NCBI RefSeq assembly: GCF_004458765.1
Contig: NZ_SPJX01000187.1
Coordinates: 1-64,000 of the forward strand
Length of the DNA: 64,000 nt
Direction of reading: 5' to 3'
Source of the DNA: Microvirga pakistanensis
GTDB lineage: Bacteria; Pseudomonadota; Alphaproteobacteria; Rhizobiales; Beijerinckiaceae
The position numbers and the translations under genes were made by a program. The notes under the pieces are model-generated. The model made no database searches and was not told where the DNA came from. It was given only the letters and a program-made list of their open reading frames with translations. Numbering within the stretch: the first letter of the stretch is position 1; the number at the start of each line of letters is the position of its first letter. Shown piece after piece: positions 47,913 to 56,997 of the stretch.

Positions 47913-48358
47913 GCGCCCGCGTCCTCGCGAGCGATCCTGAAGGCCTGCTCCAGAACCCCGGCGAGGCCCGCCGTCATGGGCAGATCCGCGATATCCCGTT
48001 CCGTAACCCAACGGATGTCCTTTGCTTCCGGTCCTGTCTGGGGTTCGCCGGAAACCCAGCGGGCTGCATGGGCGGCGATGACGACATGATGCTTTATATG
48101 GCCTTGCTCGTCCCTTTCAATGAATTCCACAGGCGCGATCAGGCCGATGAGCTCGGCTTCGACCCCGACCTCTTCCCGCAGTTCCCGCAGGGCCGCTTCG
48201 CCGAGGCTCTCTCCGGTTTCCACCATCCCGCCGGGCAGCGAGTAGAGTCCTTCGCTCGGCGGCTTGCCGCGGGCCGCGAGCAGGATGCGCCCGTCGCGGA
48301 TCACCGCGACCGAGGCGGCCAGGATGGGGCGGGACGGGTAGAAGCGGTCGCTGGTCAT
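47909..48358 (-). CDS. Nudix hydrolase
   Basis: A 149-residue Nudix protein with the box GGMVETGESLGEAALRELREEVGV (about 43-66) that binds metal and the diphosphate. ILAASVAVIRDGRILLAARGK precedes it. The substrate is not predictable. ATGA overlaps couple it both to the HTH-citrate synthase upstream and to the TIGR02301 gene downstream, so the three form one operon. Confidence 0.92.
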   Translation of the reverse strand: MTSDRFYPSRPILAASVAVIRDGRILLAARGKPPSEGLYSLPGGMVETGESLGEAALRELREEVGVEAELIGLIAPVEFIERDEQGHIKHHVVIAAHAARWVSGEPQTGPEAKDIRWVTERDIADLPMTAGLAGVLEQAFRIAREDAGA

Positions 48359-49464
48359 GACGATGAAGGCTCCTCGCCCACGCTGTAGCGGGCGCGCGGC
48401 CGGATGAGCCGGGCCTGGCCGCGCTGCTCGATGGCATGGGCGAGCCAGCCGGCGGTGCGCCCGACCGCGAACAGCGTAAAGGCCGCTCCGCGCGGGAGTC
48501 CATAGGCGCGCTCCAGCATCACCAGCGCCGCGTCGACGCTGGGCTTCCGGCCCGTGGCGCTCTCGAGGCTCTGGAGAGCCGTTGCATCGGAGGCCAGCAG
48601 GGGCACGTGCTCCAGGATCGCCGGGGTGCGGGGATCGCCCTCGGGATAGAGCCGGTGCTGGAAGCTCGGCGCGGCCACCCGCTCGGGAGCCTCCAGGAAG
48701 GCTCGCACCCGCTCGGTCATGCCGCCGTGATAGGGGCCGCTCAGGGCCACGAGGCCCGCGATGATCGCGTGGCGCAGCGATGCGCCGGTCGAGGCCGTGA
48801 CCCTGACCGCGAAGGCCGAGGAGGAGAGCTCGTGATCGGCGCAGAGCACGAGCGCGCGGCGGATGGCCTCGGACGCCTGCGGCGCCCTCCAGGCCTGGGC
48901 CAAATGGCGGTGCAGGGGCTCCGCCTGCGGGTCGGCGCCGCTGGCCGCCGCGGCCACCAGCCGCAGGATCGCCGCCACCTCCGCGGCTCGCATGTCCTTG
49001 GGGACGGGCTCAGACAGGAGGCGCACGGCATTCGCCACGAAGGTGTGCAGGTCCCCTGCGGGAGCGGGACGGTCCTGCGGCAGCCGGGATGGCCGGCGGA
49101 AGGCTTCGCCGTCGAGGCCGCCGATCAGCAGGAGCGCCGTGTCCTCCAGGGTTGCCGTCGCGGCCCAGGCGACGGCGTCGTGCCCGCGATAGAACAGCCG
49201 TCCGTCCTTGATCTGGGTGATGCTCGTCTCCAGCACCGGCAGCCCCCAATCGAGGGCGGTCGCCGCGGCCACGGCGGGGCGGCGGAACCGGGTCTTGCGG
49301 GCGACCAGCGCCTCCACGTCGTCAAGCGCATAGAGCCGCTGGCGGGGATCGTGGGGAGACGAGAACGATCGGATCAGTCCACGGCTCACATAGGCATAGA
49401 GGCTTGCCCGGCTGACGCCGAGGCGGGCGGAGGCTTCGTTGGCGGAGGTCAGTTCGAGGCTCAT
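48355..49464 (-). CDS. Citrate synthase-like protein with N-terminal helix-turn-helix
   Basis: A 369-residue fusion. Residues 1-60 form a MerR/excisionase-type HTH (TSANEASARLGVSRASLYAYVSRGLIRS, then RQRLYALDDVEALV). The rest is a citrate synthase fold with GRLFYRGHDAVAWA, GPYHGGM (first His), SFQHRLYPEGDPR (second His), SVDAAL (Asp) and GRTAGWLAHAIEQ. Catalytic-type residues remain although the motifs are degenerate. It is divergent from a normal citrate synthase gene. I start at 49464; 49497 would add 11 residues over an AT-rich, promoter-like stretch. It may act as a sensor-regulator, an enzyme, or both. Confidence 0.85.
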   Translation of the reverse strand: MSLELTSANEASARLGVSRASLYAYVSRGLIRSFSSPHDPRQRLYALDDVEALVARKTRFRRPAVAAATALDWGLPVLETSITQIKDGRLFYRGHDAVAWAATATLEDTALLLIGGLDGEAFRRPSRLPQDRPAPAGDLHTFVANAVRLLSEPVPKDMRAAEVAAILRLVAAAASGADPQAEPLHRHLAQAWRAPQASEAIRRALVLCADHELSSSAFAVRVTASTGASLRHAIIAGLVALSGPYHGGMTERVRAFLEAPERVAAPSFQHRLYPEGDPRTPAILEHVPLLASDATALQSLESATGRKPSVDAALVMLERAYGLPRGAAFTLFAVGRTAGWLAHAIEQRGQARLIRPRARYSVGEEPSSS

Positions 49465-49478
49465 ATGTTGATATGTTG
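49463..49478. promoter_or_regulatory. Tandem ATATGTTG repeat in the divergent citrate synthase region
   Basis: ATATGTTG occurs twice in tandem at the 5' end of the HTH-citrate synthase gene, within a notably AT-rich stretch of the 149-bp divergent gap. It is a candidate operator for the HTH protein. Confidence 0.4.
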
Positions 49479-49613
49479 ATTCAAGATTGACGCTCATGCA
49501 AGTCCGGCGCGAAGCTCGGCCCACACTGCATCGTCCGGACAGGATCGCCCGACCATAAGGCCCCATGCGAACCCTGGAGCCGGGAGAGCCCTGCTTCCAC
49601 AAGGAGACATTCT

Positions 49614-50684
49614 ATGAGCATCGGACTCGATGACGTCATCGCCGCCGAAACCGTCCTGAGCCATGTGGACGGCGAGGCGGGCCGCCTGATCATCCGCGGC
49701 CACGACCTGGAGGAACTGGCCGGCCGTGTGCCCTTCGAGGATGTTGCCGCGATGCTGTGGGACGGTCTCGTGCCCGGCGCTGCCGCCGATCCGCATGCCC
49801 GCTTCGGCGAGGCGCGGGAGAGAGCCTTCCGGTATCTCTCGCCTCTCGCCCGGAACCTGTCCGGCCTCACGCCTGTCGAGGGCATGCGGCTTCTGCTTTC
49901 GGCCCTGCCGGATGCCGACGAGAATCCGGCTTATCTCGCGGTCGGCGCAGCGGCGGTCGCGGCCGCCATGGCGATCCGGGGCGCGAAGGGCCTCCCGCCG
50001 GTGGCGCCCGATGCCGCGGCCGGCCATGCGGCGGATCTGCTGCGCATGATCAAGGGCGCGCCGGTCGACGAAAGCCGGGCGAGGGGGCTCGACACCTATC
50101 TCGTGACGGTGATCGATCACGGTCTCAACGCATCGACCTTCGCGGCCCGGGTCGTCGCCTCCACCGATGCGGGGCTGCTCTCCTCGGTGGTCGCCGGGCT
50201 CTGCGCCCTGAAGGGGCCGCTCCATGGCGGCGCTCCCGGCCCGGTGCTCGACATGTTCGATGCGATCGGCACGATCGACCATGCCGAGGGTTGGCTCGAC
50301 GCCGCGATAGTGCGGGGCGAGCGCCTCATGGGCTTCGGCCACCGTATCTACCGGGTGCGCGATCCACGGGCCGACGTGCTGAAGGCCGCCGCCGCGACGC
50401 TGAAGGGCGAGAGCAACCGCATCGCCTTCGCTGAGGCCGTCGAGCAGACCGCCCTGACGGTGCTCCAGCGCCGCAAGCCGGGCCGCCGCCTGGACACCAA
50501 CGTGGAGTTCTACACGGCGATCCTTCTGGATTCGCTTGGTGTGCCGCGCGAGGGCTTCACGCCGCTCTTCGCGGCCGGCCGCACGGCGGGCTGGGTCGCG
50601 CACGCCATCGAGCAGGAGAAGGCCGGCCGCATCATCCGCCCGCTGTCGCATTACGTGGGGCCATGGCCGGCGCAGGCGGCCTGA
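49614..50684 (+). CDS. Citrate synthase / methylcitrate synthase family protein
   Basis: A 356-residue short-form citrate synthase. It has SHVDGEAGRLIIRGHDLEELA, GPLHGGAPGPVLDMFDAIG (His), MGFGHRIYRVRDPRADVL (His) and RLDTNVEFYTAILLDSLGV, where Glu stands in place of the usual Asp of NVDFYS. The C-terminus has GRTAGWVAHAIEQ. AAGGAGA precedes the ATG. Whether it uses acetyl- or propionyl-CoA is open. It is divergent from the HTH-fused paralogue. Confidence 0.9.
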   Translation: MSIGLDDVIAAETVLSHVDGEAGRLIIRGHDLEELAGRVPFEDVAAMLWDGLVPGAAADPHARFGEARERAFRYLSPLARNLSGLTPVEGMRLLLSALPDADENPAYLAVGAAAVAAAMAIRGAKGLPPVAPDAAAGHAADLLRMIKGAPVDESRARGLDTYLVTVIDHGLNASTFAARVVASTDAGLLSSVVAGLCALKGPLHGGAPGPVLDMFDAIGTIDHAEGWLDAAIVRGERLMGFGHRIYRVRDPRADVLKAAAATLKGESNRIAFAEAVEQTALTVLQRRKPGRRLDTNVEFYTAILLDSLGVPREGFTPLFAAGRTAGWVAHAIEQEKAGRIIRPLSHYVGPWPAQAA

Positions 50685-50696
50685 GGCAGGCCCGTC

Positions 50697-51113
50697 TTAC
50701 TGGTCGGGCTGGTCGGCCGGGAAGGCGAGGCACGGATCGAGAACCACGTGGTCGTCGTCCGGCCGGTTGTAGCCCCCGGTCACCGTCACCACGTCGCCGA
50801 CCCTCATGCCGTTGGCCTTGTAGGTGACGCAGAGCACCTTCGGGTCCGGCGCCGTGCCGCACAGGCCGAGATAGGTGAGCGCCGTGTCGATATGCACGAG
50901 GGCGAGCGGACCCGTCACGCTGAAATCCACGCGCGTGCTGCCCGTGTCGCGACCCTCGGTCAGGCGGCGGACCTCGTCGCAGCGGGCCCGGACGGCCGGC
51001 GGCATGTCCGCATCGGAGAAGGGGTTCGGCTCGGCCTCCTCCTGCGCAGAGGCGTCCGGCGTTGCGAGGAGCACGAGGGCGACCATAACGGATGCGGTGA
51101 AGGTCGAGCGCAT
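50697..51113 (-). CDS. Small secreted protein
   Basis: A 138-residue protein with a signal peptide (MRSTFTASVMVALVLLATPDASA, cut near 23) and four cysteines in the mature part (RARCDEV, GLCGTA, VLCVTY, DPCLAF), possibly two disulfides. The middle, VDFSVTGPLALVHIDTALTYLGLCG, and the C-terminal VTVTGGYNRPDDDHVVLDPCLA look like a small beta fold. I know no family for it. It ends 12 bp after the convergent citrate synthase gene. Confidence 0.75.
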   Translation of the reverse strand: MRSTFTASVMVALVLLATPDASAQEEAEPNPFSDADMPPAVRARCDEVRRLTEGRDTGSTRVDFSVTGPLALVHIDTALTYLGLCGTAPDPKVLCVTYKANGMRVGDVVTVTGGYNRPDDDHVVLDPCLAFPADQPDQ

Positions 51114-51136
51114 CGGAACGGACCTCCAGGGGCGGC

Positions 51137-51892
51137 TCAGACGTGCTGGCCGCCGTTGATGTGAAGCTCCGCGCCGTTCACGTAGGAGCTTGCGTCGGTG
51201 CACAGGAAATAGATCGCCTTCGCGACCTCGTCCGGGGTGCCGAGGCGGCGCATGGGAATCTGCTCGACGATCTTCTCCGTGCCGGGGGACAGGATCGAGG
51301 TGTCGATCTCGCCCGGCGAGATGGCGTTCACCCGAACGCCCAGGGGGCCGAAATCAGCCGCCATTTCGCGGGTCAGCGCAGCGAGGGCGGCCTTCGAGGT
51401 GGCATAGGCCGCGCCCGCGAAGGGGTGGACGCGCGAACCCGCGATGGAGGTGACGTTCACCACCGATCCCTTCGCGCGGGTCAGTTCGTCCTGCAGGCCG
51501 CGCGCGAGCATGATCGAGGCGAAGAAGTTCACCTGGAACACCCGCAGCCAGTCCTCGTAGGATGTCTGGATGGCATCAAGCCGGGAGCCGCTGGGGCTCT
51601 TGGGCGAGATGCCCGCATTGTTGACGAGCGCGTGCAGGCAGCCGCCCTCGGCCGCGAGCCGCTCCTTCACCTCGGCGATGGCGCGCAGGGTGTCCTGCGC
51701 ATTCGCGAGATCGACCTGCAGGTGGTCCTCCGGTCCCATCTCCCACGGGCAGTTTTCCGGAAAGCCGTGGCGCGAGCAGGTGATCACCCGCCACCCGGCG
51801 GCGGAGAAGCGCTTCACGGTGGCATGCCCGATCCCGCGGCTGGCGCCGGTGAGCAGCATGATGCGGCGGGAGGTGTTGGACGAAGGCGACAT
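51137..51892 (-). CDS. SDR-family oxidoreductase
   Basis: A classical short-chain dehydrogenase of 251 residues: LLTGASRGIGHATVKRF (cofactor loop), HALVNNAGISPK, SVVNVTSIAGS (Ser), AAYATSKAALAALTREMA (Tyr-x3-Lys) and VNAISPGEIDTSI. The C-terminus SSYVNGAELHINGGQHV is the standard end. The substrate is unknown. It follows the small secreted protein's start by 23 bp but the two functions have no visible link. Confidence 0.93.
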   Translation of the reverse strand: MSPSSNTSRRIMLLTGASRGIGHATVKRFSAAGWRVITCSRHGFPENCPWEMGPEDHLQVDLANAQDTLRAIAEVKERLAAEGGCLHALVNNAGISPKSPSGSRLDAIQTSYEDWLRVFQVNFFASIMLARGLQDELTRAKGSVVNVTSIAGSRVHPFAGAAYATSKAALAALTREMAADFGPLGVRVNAISPGEIDTSILSPGTEKIVEQIPMRRLGTPDEVAKAIYFLCTDASSYVNGAELHINGGQHV

Positions 51893-51976
51893 GTCAAAAT
51901 CTCTGTGAGAGGCGGCGCATTCTTAACCGATCCGCGGGCGCAAGTCTCACAATAAAGCTCTCCCGAACAAACGCGC

Positions 51977-52585
51977 TCACGGATAAAGCCGCGCCTTCCG
52001 CCACCCGTCCCCCTCGCGGGTGAAGACCACGCGGTCGTGGAGGCGGAAAGGCTTGTCCTGCCAGAACTCGATGGAGACGGGTTCGATCCGGAAGCCTGTC
52101 CAGTAGGGCGGGCGCGGGACCTCGCCGAGGGCGTATTTCGCGGCGGTCACGGCCACGGCCTTCTCCAGGGCGAAGCGGCTCTCGAGGGGGCGCGACTGCT
52201 GGCTCGCCCAGGCGCCGATGCGGCTGTCGCGGGGGCGGCTCTGGAAGTAGGCGTCGGCTTCCGCATCGCTCACCGGGCTCACGGGTCCGCGCGCCCGCAC
52301 CTGGCGGCGCAGGCTCTTCCAGTGCAGCACCAGGGCCGCCTTCTTCTGTCCCAGAAGCTCGCGGCCCTTGTTGGATTCCGTGTTGGTGTAGAACACGAAG
52401 CCGTTCTCGTCGAAGCCTTTGAGGAGCACCATGCGCACGTTGGGAAGTCCCGTCTCGTCGACGGTGGCGAGCGCCATGGCGTTGGGATCGTTCGGCTCGG
52501 AGGCCTCCGCCTCCTTCAGCCAGGACTGGAACAGGGCGAAGGGCTCTTCCGACTCAGTGAAGTCACCGGTTGTTAACGGGTTCAA
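51977..52585 (-). CDS. pdxH: Pyridoxamine 5'-phosphate oxidase
   Basis: A 202-residue FMN enzyme of vitamin B6 synthesis and salvage. Marks are [86 protein letters not shown] and [14 protein letters not shown]. The only plausible start is a TTG at 52585; no ATG or GTG precedes the conserved [12 protein letters not shown]. It is divergent from a lipoprotein gene with about 30 bp between starts. Confidence 0.93.
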   Translation of the reverse strand: MNPLTTGDFTESEEPFALFQSWLKEAEASEPNDPNAMALATVDETGLPNVRMVLLKGFDENGFVFYTNTESNKGRELLGQKKAALVLHWKSLRRQVRARGPVSPVSDAEADAYFQSRPRDSRIGAWASQQSRPLESRFALEKAVAVTAAKYALGEVPRPPYWTGFRIEPVSIEFWQDKPFRLHDRVVFTREGDGWRKARLYP

Positions 52586-52614
52586 TGGTTTATCTCAGGG
52601 TGTGACTTTTGGAT

Positions 52615-53163
52615 ATGGGGGCCCGACGCGTGCCGTGGACCAATACGCGCCGTTATAGATCAGATGGCTTCCTTCGCGAAGCGGGGAAAATCCTGGCGGC
52701 TGGCCTTGTCGCCCTGTCCACGTCGGCCTGCAGCTATTCCCTCGGGATGGCGGGCATGGACGTGGAGGAGCCCAAAGCCACCGGATCCATCTCGTCCGCG
52801 AATGCCCACACCGCCCCGTCCCCGCTCTCGCCCGATCTGAACGAGGAGGACTGGCGCCGGGCCAAGGCGGCTCTGGGCGTCGCCCTCGATCCCCAGGGCC
52901 CCGGCACCCAGGTCTCCTGGGACAATCCCGAGACCTCCATGAAAGGCAGCTTCACGCCCACCGGAGCGCCTTTCGTGAAGAACGACGAGATCTGCCGCAC
53001 CTTCAACGCCCGCCTGAGCGGCCCGACCCAGGCCTCCCTGCACGGCACCGCCTGCCGCCTCTCGGGCGAGGAATGGACGGTCAAGCAGGTCAAGCCCGCT
53101 GCCGGCGAGACGCAGCCGGGCAAGATTCCCGCCAGGTCCGAGAAAAAACTCGCCAAAGCCTAA
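52615..53163 (+). CDS. Surface lipoprotein, RT0821/Lpp0805-type
   Basis: A 182-residue lipoprotein: a basic N-terminus, a hydrophobic segment (ILAAGLVALSTSAC) with lipobox STSAC, then a Ser/Pro-rich stretch. The C-terminal domain, LNEEDWRRAKAALGVALDPQGPGTQVSWDNPETSMKGSFTP, then EICRTFNARL and GTACRLSGEEWTV, fits the rickettsial-type RT0821/Lpp0805 surface family (function unknown). TTG at 52609 is an alternative start. The gap to the DnaJ-like gene is 105 bp. Confidence 0.82.
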   Translation: MGARRVPWTNTRRYRSDGFLREAGKILAAGLVALSTSACSYSLGMAGMDVEEPKATGSISSANAHTAPSPLSPDLNEEDWRRAKAALGVALDPQGPGTQVSWDNPETSMKGSFTPTGAPFVKNDEICRTFNARLSGPTQASLHGTACRLSGEEWTVKQVKPAAGETQPGKIPARSEKKLAKA

Positions 53164-53268
53164 GCGCGGCGGAACGGCTCGTTGCAAAGCGGCAACACTT
53201 TTACCATATGAGCCGTGAGTTCCGTGGGGCGGCCCCGCCCCCATTCGACGGTTCATGGATTGTCCAAC

Positions 53269-54216
53269 ATGCGAAACCCCTACGACGTGCTAGGCGTGTC
53301 CCGCTCCGCGAGCGAAGCGGAGATCAAGAAGGCGTTCCGCAAGCTCGCCAAGACCTATCATCCGGACAGCAACAAGAACGACCCCAAGGCCAAGGACAAG
53401 TTCGCCGAGGCCAATGCCGCCTATGAGATCTTGGGCGATGCGGACAAGCGTGCCCAGTTCGACCGGGGCGAGATCGATGCGGAGGGCAAGCCGCGCTTCC
53501 AGGGATTCGAGGGCTTCGGCGGCCGGGGCGCCGGCGGGCAGGGCTTCGAGGGCTTTGGGTTCGGCGGCGGCGGACCCTTCGGCGGCCGGCGCAGCGCGCG
53601 GGGCTTTTCGGGCGCGGAGACGAGCGATTTCTTCTCGGAGCTTTTCGGCGAGGCGTTCCGCTCGGCCGGAGCCGAGAGCGCCCGGCAGCAGGGCCGCGCC
53701 CGTTCGCAGAAGGGCGATGACGTGTCCGCCACCCTGACGGTGACCCTCGAGGAGGTGGCCGCGGAGGCGAAGAAGCGCATCCGGCTGCCCACGGGCCGCG
53801 ATGTGGACGTGGTCATCCCCAAGGGCGTGAGCGACGGACAGGTGATCCGCCTGCGCGGGCTGGGGCAGGGAGCCCCGGGCGTGAACCCGGGCGACGCGCT
53901 GCTCACCATCGCGATCGCCCCGCACGAGCGCTTCGCCATGGAGGGCCAGAACCTTCGCTACCGCCTGCCGATCCAGATCGAGGAGGCGATCCTCGGCGGT
54001 CCCGTGCGCATCCCCACCCTGACCGGCGCCGTGAGCATGACCATCCCGCCCATGACCGATTCCGGCCGCACCTTCCGCCTGCGCGGCAAGGGCCTGCCCA
54101 TGAAGGGCGGAGAGCACGGGGATCTCCTCGTCACCGTGGAGATCAAGCTGCCGCAGGTCATCGACGAGGAGCTGATGGATTACGCCCGCAAGCGCCGCTC
54201 CGCCAAGGCGGAATAA
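53269..54216 (+). CDS. DnaJ/CbpA-type J-domain protein
   Basis: A 315-residue type II J-protein. The J domain (1-65, [34 protein letters not shown]) keeps the HPD motif needed to stimulate DnaK. A Gly/Phe-rich stretch (about 76-135) and two beta-rich client-binding domains follow ([50 protein letters not shown]). There is no zinc domain, so it is CbpA- rather than DnaJ-like. I start at 53269 at the conserved MRNPYDVL. Confidence 0.94.
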   Translation: MRNPYDVLGVSRSASEAEIKKAFRKLAKTYHPDSNKNDPKAKDKFAEANAAYEILGDADKRAQFDRGEIDAEGKPRFQGFEGFGGRGAGGQGFEGFGFGGGGPFGGRRSARGFSGAETSDFFSELFGEAFRSAGAESARQQGRARSQKGDDVSATLTVTLEEVAAEAKKRIRLPTGRDVDVVIPKGVSDGQVIRLRGLGQGAPGVNPGDALLTIAIAPHERFAMEGQNLRYRLPIQIEEAILGGPVRIPTLTGAVSMTIPPMTDSGRTFRLRGKGLPMKGGEHGDLLVTVEIKLPQVIDEELMDYARKRRSAKAE

Positions 54217-54291
54217 CCTCGAAGCACGATATAACGCCCAGATTCGACTCCCGAAGGTCAAGAGGGCTTCCCCACGCTTGCCTAGTCGGTT

Positions 54292-54308
54292 AAAGAGACC
54301 GCTCTTTT
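54292..54308 (+). terminator. Weak terminator-like hairpin between the DnaJ-like gene and fabI
   Basis: AAAGAG and CTCTTT pair around ACCG, with one more T after. The stem is short and AT-rich. It may end the J-protein transcript or lie in the fabI leader. Confidence 0.3.
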
Positions 54309-54337
54309 GCTGTCCAGCGACGATCTAGGTGAATCTC

Positions 54338-55162
54338 ATGGCGGAGACAAAGGCCACCGGCATCCTGGCCGGAAAGCGTGGCTTGGTGATGGGCGTGGCG
54401 AACAACCGTTCGATCGCCTGGGGCATTGCGCAGGCCGCCCGCCAGCAGGGCGCGGAGCTTGCCTTCACCTACCAGGGCGACGCCCTGAAGAAGCGCGTCG
54501 AGCCCCTGGCGAAGGAGCTCGACGCCCATGTGGTCGGCCATTGCGACGTCACGGACGGCGCCACCGTCGACGCCGTGTTCGAGGAGGTGCGGCGCCTCTG
54601 GGGCTCCCTCGATTTCGTCATCCACTGCATCGCCTTCTCCGACAAGGACGAACTCACAGGCCGCTACGTGGACACGAGCGAAGGCAACTTCTCCAAGTCG
54701 CTCCTCATCTCCTGCTATTCCTTCACGGCCATCGCCCAGCGGGCCGAGAAGCTGATGAACAACGGCGGCTCGCTCGTGACGCTCACCTATTACGGCGCCG
54801 AGAAGTGGATGCCGCACTACAACGTCATGGGCGTGGCCAAGGCCGCCCTCGAGGCGTCCGTGCGCTATCTCGCGGCCGATCTCGGCCCCAAGAACATCCG
54901 CGTCAACGCGATCTCGGCGGGCCCGATCAAGACTCTCGCGGCCTCCGGCATCGGCGACTTCCGCTACATTCTCAAATGGAACGAGTACAACTCGCCTCTG
55001 CGCCGCACGGTCACCATCGAGGAGGTGGGCGAGACGGCGGCCTATCTCGTGTCCGACATGGCGCGCGGCATGACCGGCGAGATCCTGCACGTGGATGCCG
55101 GCTATCACGTGGTCGGCATGAAGAACCCTGAAGCGCCCGACCTGTCCCTCGACAAAGAGTAA
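54338..55162 (+). CDS. fabI: Enoyl-[acyl-carrier-protein] reductase (NADH), FabI
   Basis: This 274-residue enzyme catalyses the last step of each fatty acid elongation round. It has the FabI cofactor loop GLVMGVANNRSIAWGIAQAA, HCIAFSDKDELTGRYVDTS, the catalytic pair in YYGAEKWMPHYNVMGVAKAALE (Tyr-x6-Lys) and RVNAISAGPIKTLAASGI. AGGTGA lies just before the ATG at 54338; a GTG at 54329 would add three residues. The histidine phosphatase gene begins 11 bp after its stop. Confidence 0.95.
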   Translation: MAETKATGILAGKRGLVMGVANNRSIAWGIAQAARQQGAELAFTYQGDALKKRVEPLAKELDAHVVGHCDVTDGATVDAVFEEVRRLWGSLDFVIHCIAFSDKDELTGRYVDTSEGNFSKSLLISCYSFTAIAQRAEKLMNNGGSLVTLTYYGAEKWMPHYNVMGVAKAALEASVRYLAADLGPKNIRVNAISAGPIKTLAASGIGDFRYILKWNEYNSPLRRTVTIEEVGETAAYLVSDMARGMTGEILHVDAGYHVVGMKNPEAPDLSLDKE

Positions 55163-55173
55163 TCTGAAGACCC

Positions 55174-55767
55174 ATGCATTCGCCTCGCCCGACGATCTAT
55201 TTCATCCGCCACGGCGAGACGGATTGGAATCTGGAAGGCCGCCTCCAGGGCCAAAAGGACATCCCGCTCAACGATCTCGGCCGCGTCCAGGCCGAGGAGG
55301 CGGGCCGCCGCCTCCGGTCGATCTGCCCGCATCATGAGGATCTCGCCTATGTGGCGAGCCCGATGCGGCGCACCCGCGAGACCATGGAGATCCTGCGGCA
55401 GGCCGCCGGCCTTCCGCCCCAGGGCTACCGGCTCGACGAGCGCCTGGTCGAGATCACCTTCGGGGCCTGGGAAGGGATGACCTGGAAGGAGGTCCGCAGG
55501 GCGGAGCCGCAACTGGCGGCCATGCGCGAGCGGGACAAGTGGAACTACGTTCCCCCGGGCGGAGGCGAGAGCTACGCCATGCTGGTCGACCGCATCCGCC
55601 CCGTCCTCGACGATCTCACCCGCGACACGGTGATCGTCGCCCATGGCGGCGTGGCCCGAGCCTTCCTGGCGATCCGTTGCGGCGTCTCCAGCCGTCAGGC
55701 CGCCAGCATGGACATCTGGCAGGGCCGGGTGCTCGTGATCGAAGGGCGCAATCATCGCTGGGTGTGA
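55174..55767 (+). CDS. Histidine phosphatase (phosphoglycerate mutase-like)
   Basis: A 197-residue member of the histidine phosphatase superfamily. The phospho-accepting His is in YFIRHGETDWNLEGRLQGQKDIPLN; other active-site parts are YVASPMRRTRETMEIL, LVEITFGAWEGMTW and VIVAHGGVARAFLA with the second His. The substrate is unknown. It is probably co-transcribed with fabI; the next gene, aroC, starts 64 bp later. Confidence 0.92.
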   Translation: MHSPRPTIYFIRHGETDWNLEGRLQGQKDIPLNDLGRVQAEEAGRRLRSICPHHEDLAYVASPMRRTRETMEILRQAAGLPPQGYRLDERLVEITFGAWEGMTWKEVRRAEPQLAAMRERDKWNYVPPGGGESYAMLVDRIRPVLDDLTRDTVIVAHGGVARAFLAIRCGVSSRQAASMDIWQGRVLVIEGRNHRWV

Positions 55768-55831
55768 GAGGTCCGGCGTGACACAGGAGCGCTTTGGCAC
55801 TAAGACGCCTTGAACATCTTCGAAGCGCGCC

Positions 55832-56947
55832 ATGTCCCACAACACCTTCGGCCACCTCTTCCGCGTCACCACCTTCGGCGAGAGCCACGGGCCGGCCCTC
55901 GGCTGCGTCATCGACGGCTGCCCGCCCATGATCCCGCTGGAGGCCTCCGAGATCCAGGCGGATCTCGACCGCCGCCGCCCGGGCCAGTCGCGCTTCACGA
56001 CGCAGCGTCAGGAGCCCGACCAGGTCAAGATCCTGTCCGGTGTGTTCATGGACGAGCGCACGGGAAAGCAGGTCACCACCGGCACGCCCATCGCGCTGAT
56101 GATCGAGAACGTGGACCAGCGCTCCAAGGATTACTCGGAGATCAAGAACACCTATCGCCCGGGGCATGCGGATTTCACCTACGAGGTGAAATACGGCATC
56201 CGCGACTACCGCGGCGGCGGACGCTCCTCGGCCCGCGAGACGGCCGCGCGGGTGGCGGCGGGCGCGGTGGCGCGCAAGGTTCTGTCCGGCGTCACGATCC
56301 GCGGCGCCCTCGTGCAGATGGGCCCGCACGCCATCGATCGCGGCAACTGGGATTGGGAGGAGGTCTCGCGCAATCCCTTCTTCTGCCCGGACGCTAAGGC
56401 GGCCGAATTCTACGCGGAGTATCTGGACGGCCTGCGCAAGGCCGGTTCCTCCATCGGCGCGGTGATCGAGATCGTGGCCGAGGGCGTGCCGGCGGGGCTC
56501 GGGGCTCCGATCTACGGCAAGCTCGATTCCGATCTCGCCGCCGCGATGATGTCGATCAATGCCGTGAAGGGCGTCGAAATCGGCGAGGGTTTCGCGGCTG
56601 CGGCTCTGCGCGGCGAGGAGAACGCTGACGAGATGCGCCCCGGCAACGGGGGCGCGCCGACCTTCCTGTCGAACCATGCGGGCGGCGTTCTCGGGGGCAT
56701 CTCCACCGGCCAGCCGGTCGTCTGCCGCTTCGCCGTGAAGCCCACCTCGTCGATCCTCACCCCCCGCGCCAGCGTGACCCGCACCGGGGCCGAGGCCGAG
56801 GTGATGACCAAGGGCCGGCACGACCCCTGCGTGGGGATCCGCGCGGTGCCGGTGGGCGAGGCCATGATGGCCTGCGTTCTCGCCGATCATCTGCTCCGCC
56901 ATCGCGGCCAAGTGGGCGAAGGGCCGTCCTGGCCGTTCGAGGGCTGA
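55832..56947 (+). CDS. aroC: Chorismate synthase
   Basis: A 371-residue flavin-dependent enzyme that makes chorismate from EPSP, ending the shikimate pathway. Family signatures are [30 protein letters not shown], the conserved [39 protein letters not shown] and the late [33 protein letters not shown]. It is full length, with conserved residues as expected. Confidence 0.97.
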   Translation: MSHNTFGHLFRVTTFGESHGPALGCVIDGCPPMIPLEASEIQADLDRRRPGQSRFTTQRQEPDQVKILSGVFMDERTGKQVTTGTPIALMIENVDQRSKDYSEIKNTYRPGHADFTYEVKYGIRDYRGGGRSSARETAARVAAGAVARKVLSGVTIRGALVQMGPHAIDRGNWDWEEVSRNPFFCPDAKAAEFYAEYLDGLRKAGSSIGAVIEIVAEGVPAGLGAPIYGKLDSDLAAAMMSINAVKGVEIGEGFAAAALRGEENADEMRPGNGGAPTFLSNHAGGVLGGISTGQPVVCRFAVKPTSSILTPRASVTRTGAEAEVMTKGRHDPCVGIRAVPVGEAMMACVLADHLLRHRGQVGEGPSWPFEG

Positions 56948-56954
56948 TCAGCAA

Positions 56955-56973
56955 ATTTTAGTTTTACTAAAAT
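56955..56973. promoter_or_regulatory. Operator-like palindrome upstream of HTH-ribB
   Basis: ATTTTAGT and ACTAAAAT are perfect complements around TTT, in a strikingly AT-rich island between aroC and ribB, 24 bp before the first ATG. It is a likely binding site, possibly for the HTH domain that the next gene encodes. Confidence 0.65.
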
Positions 56974-56997
56974 CGCGGCTTCCGCTAAGCCGGCGGC

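Noticed and set aside
56948..56997. FMN riboswitch upstream of ribB
   Set aside because: The gap from the aroC stop is only 50 bp and contains a palindrome but none of the FMN riboswitch blocks.
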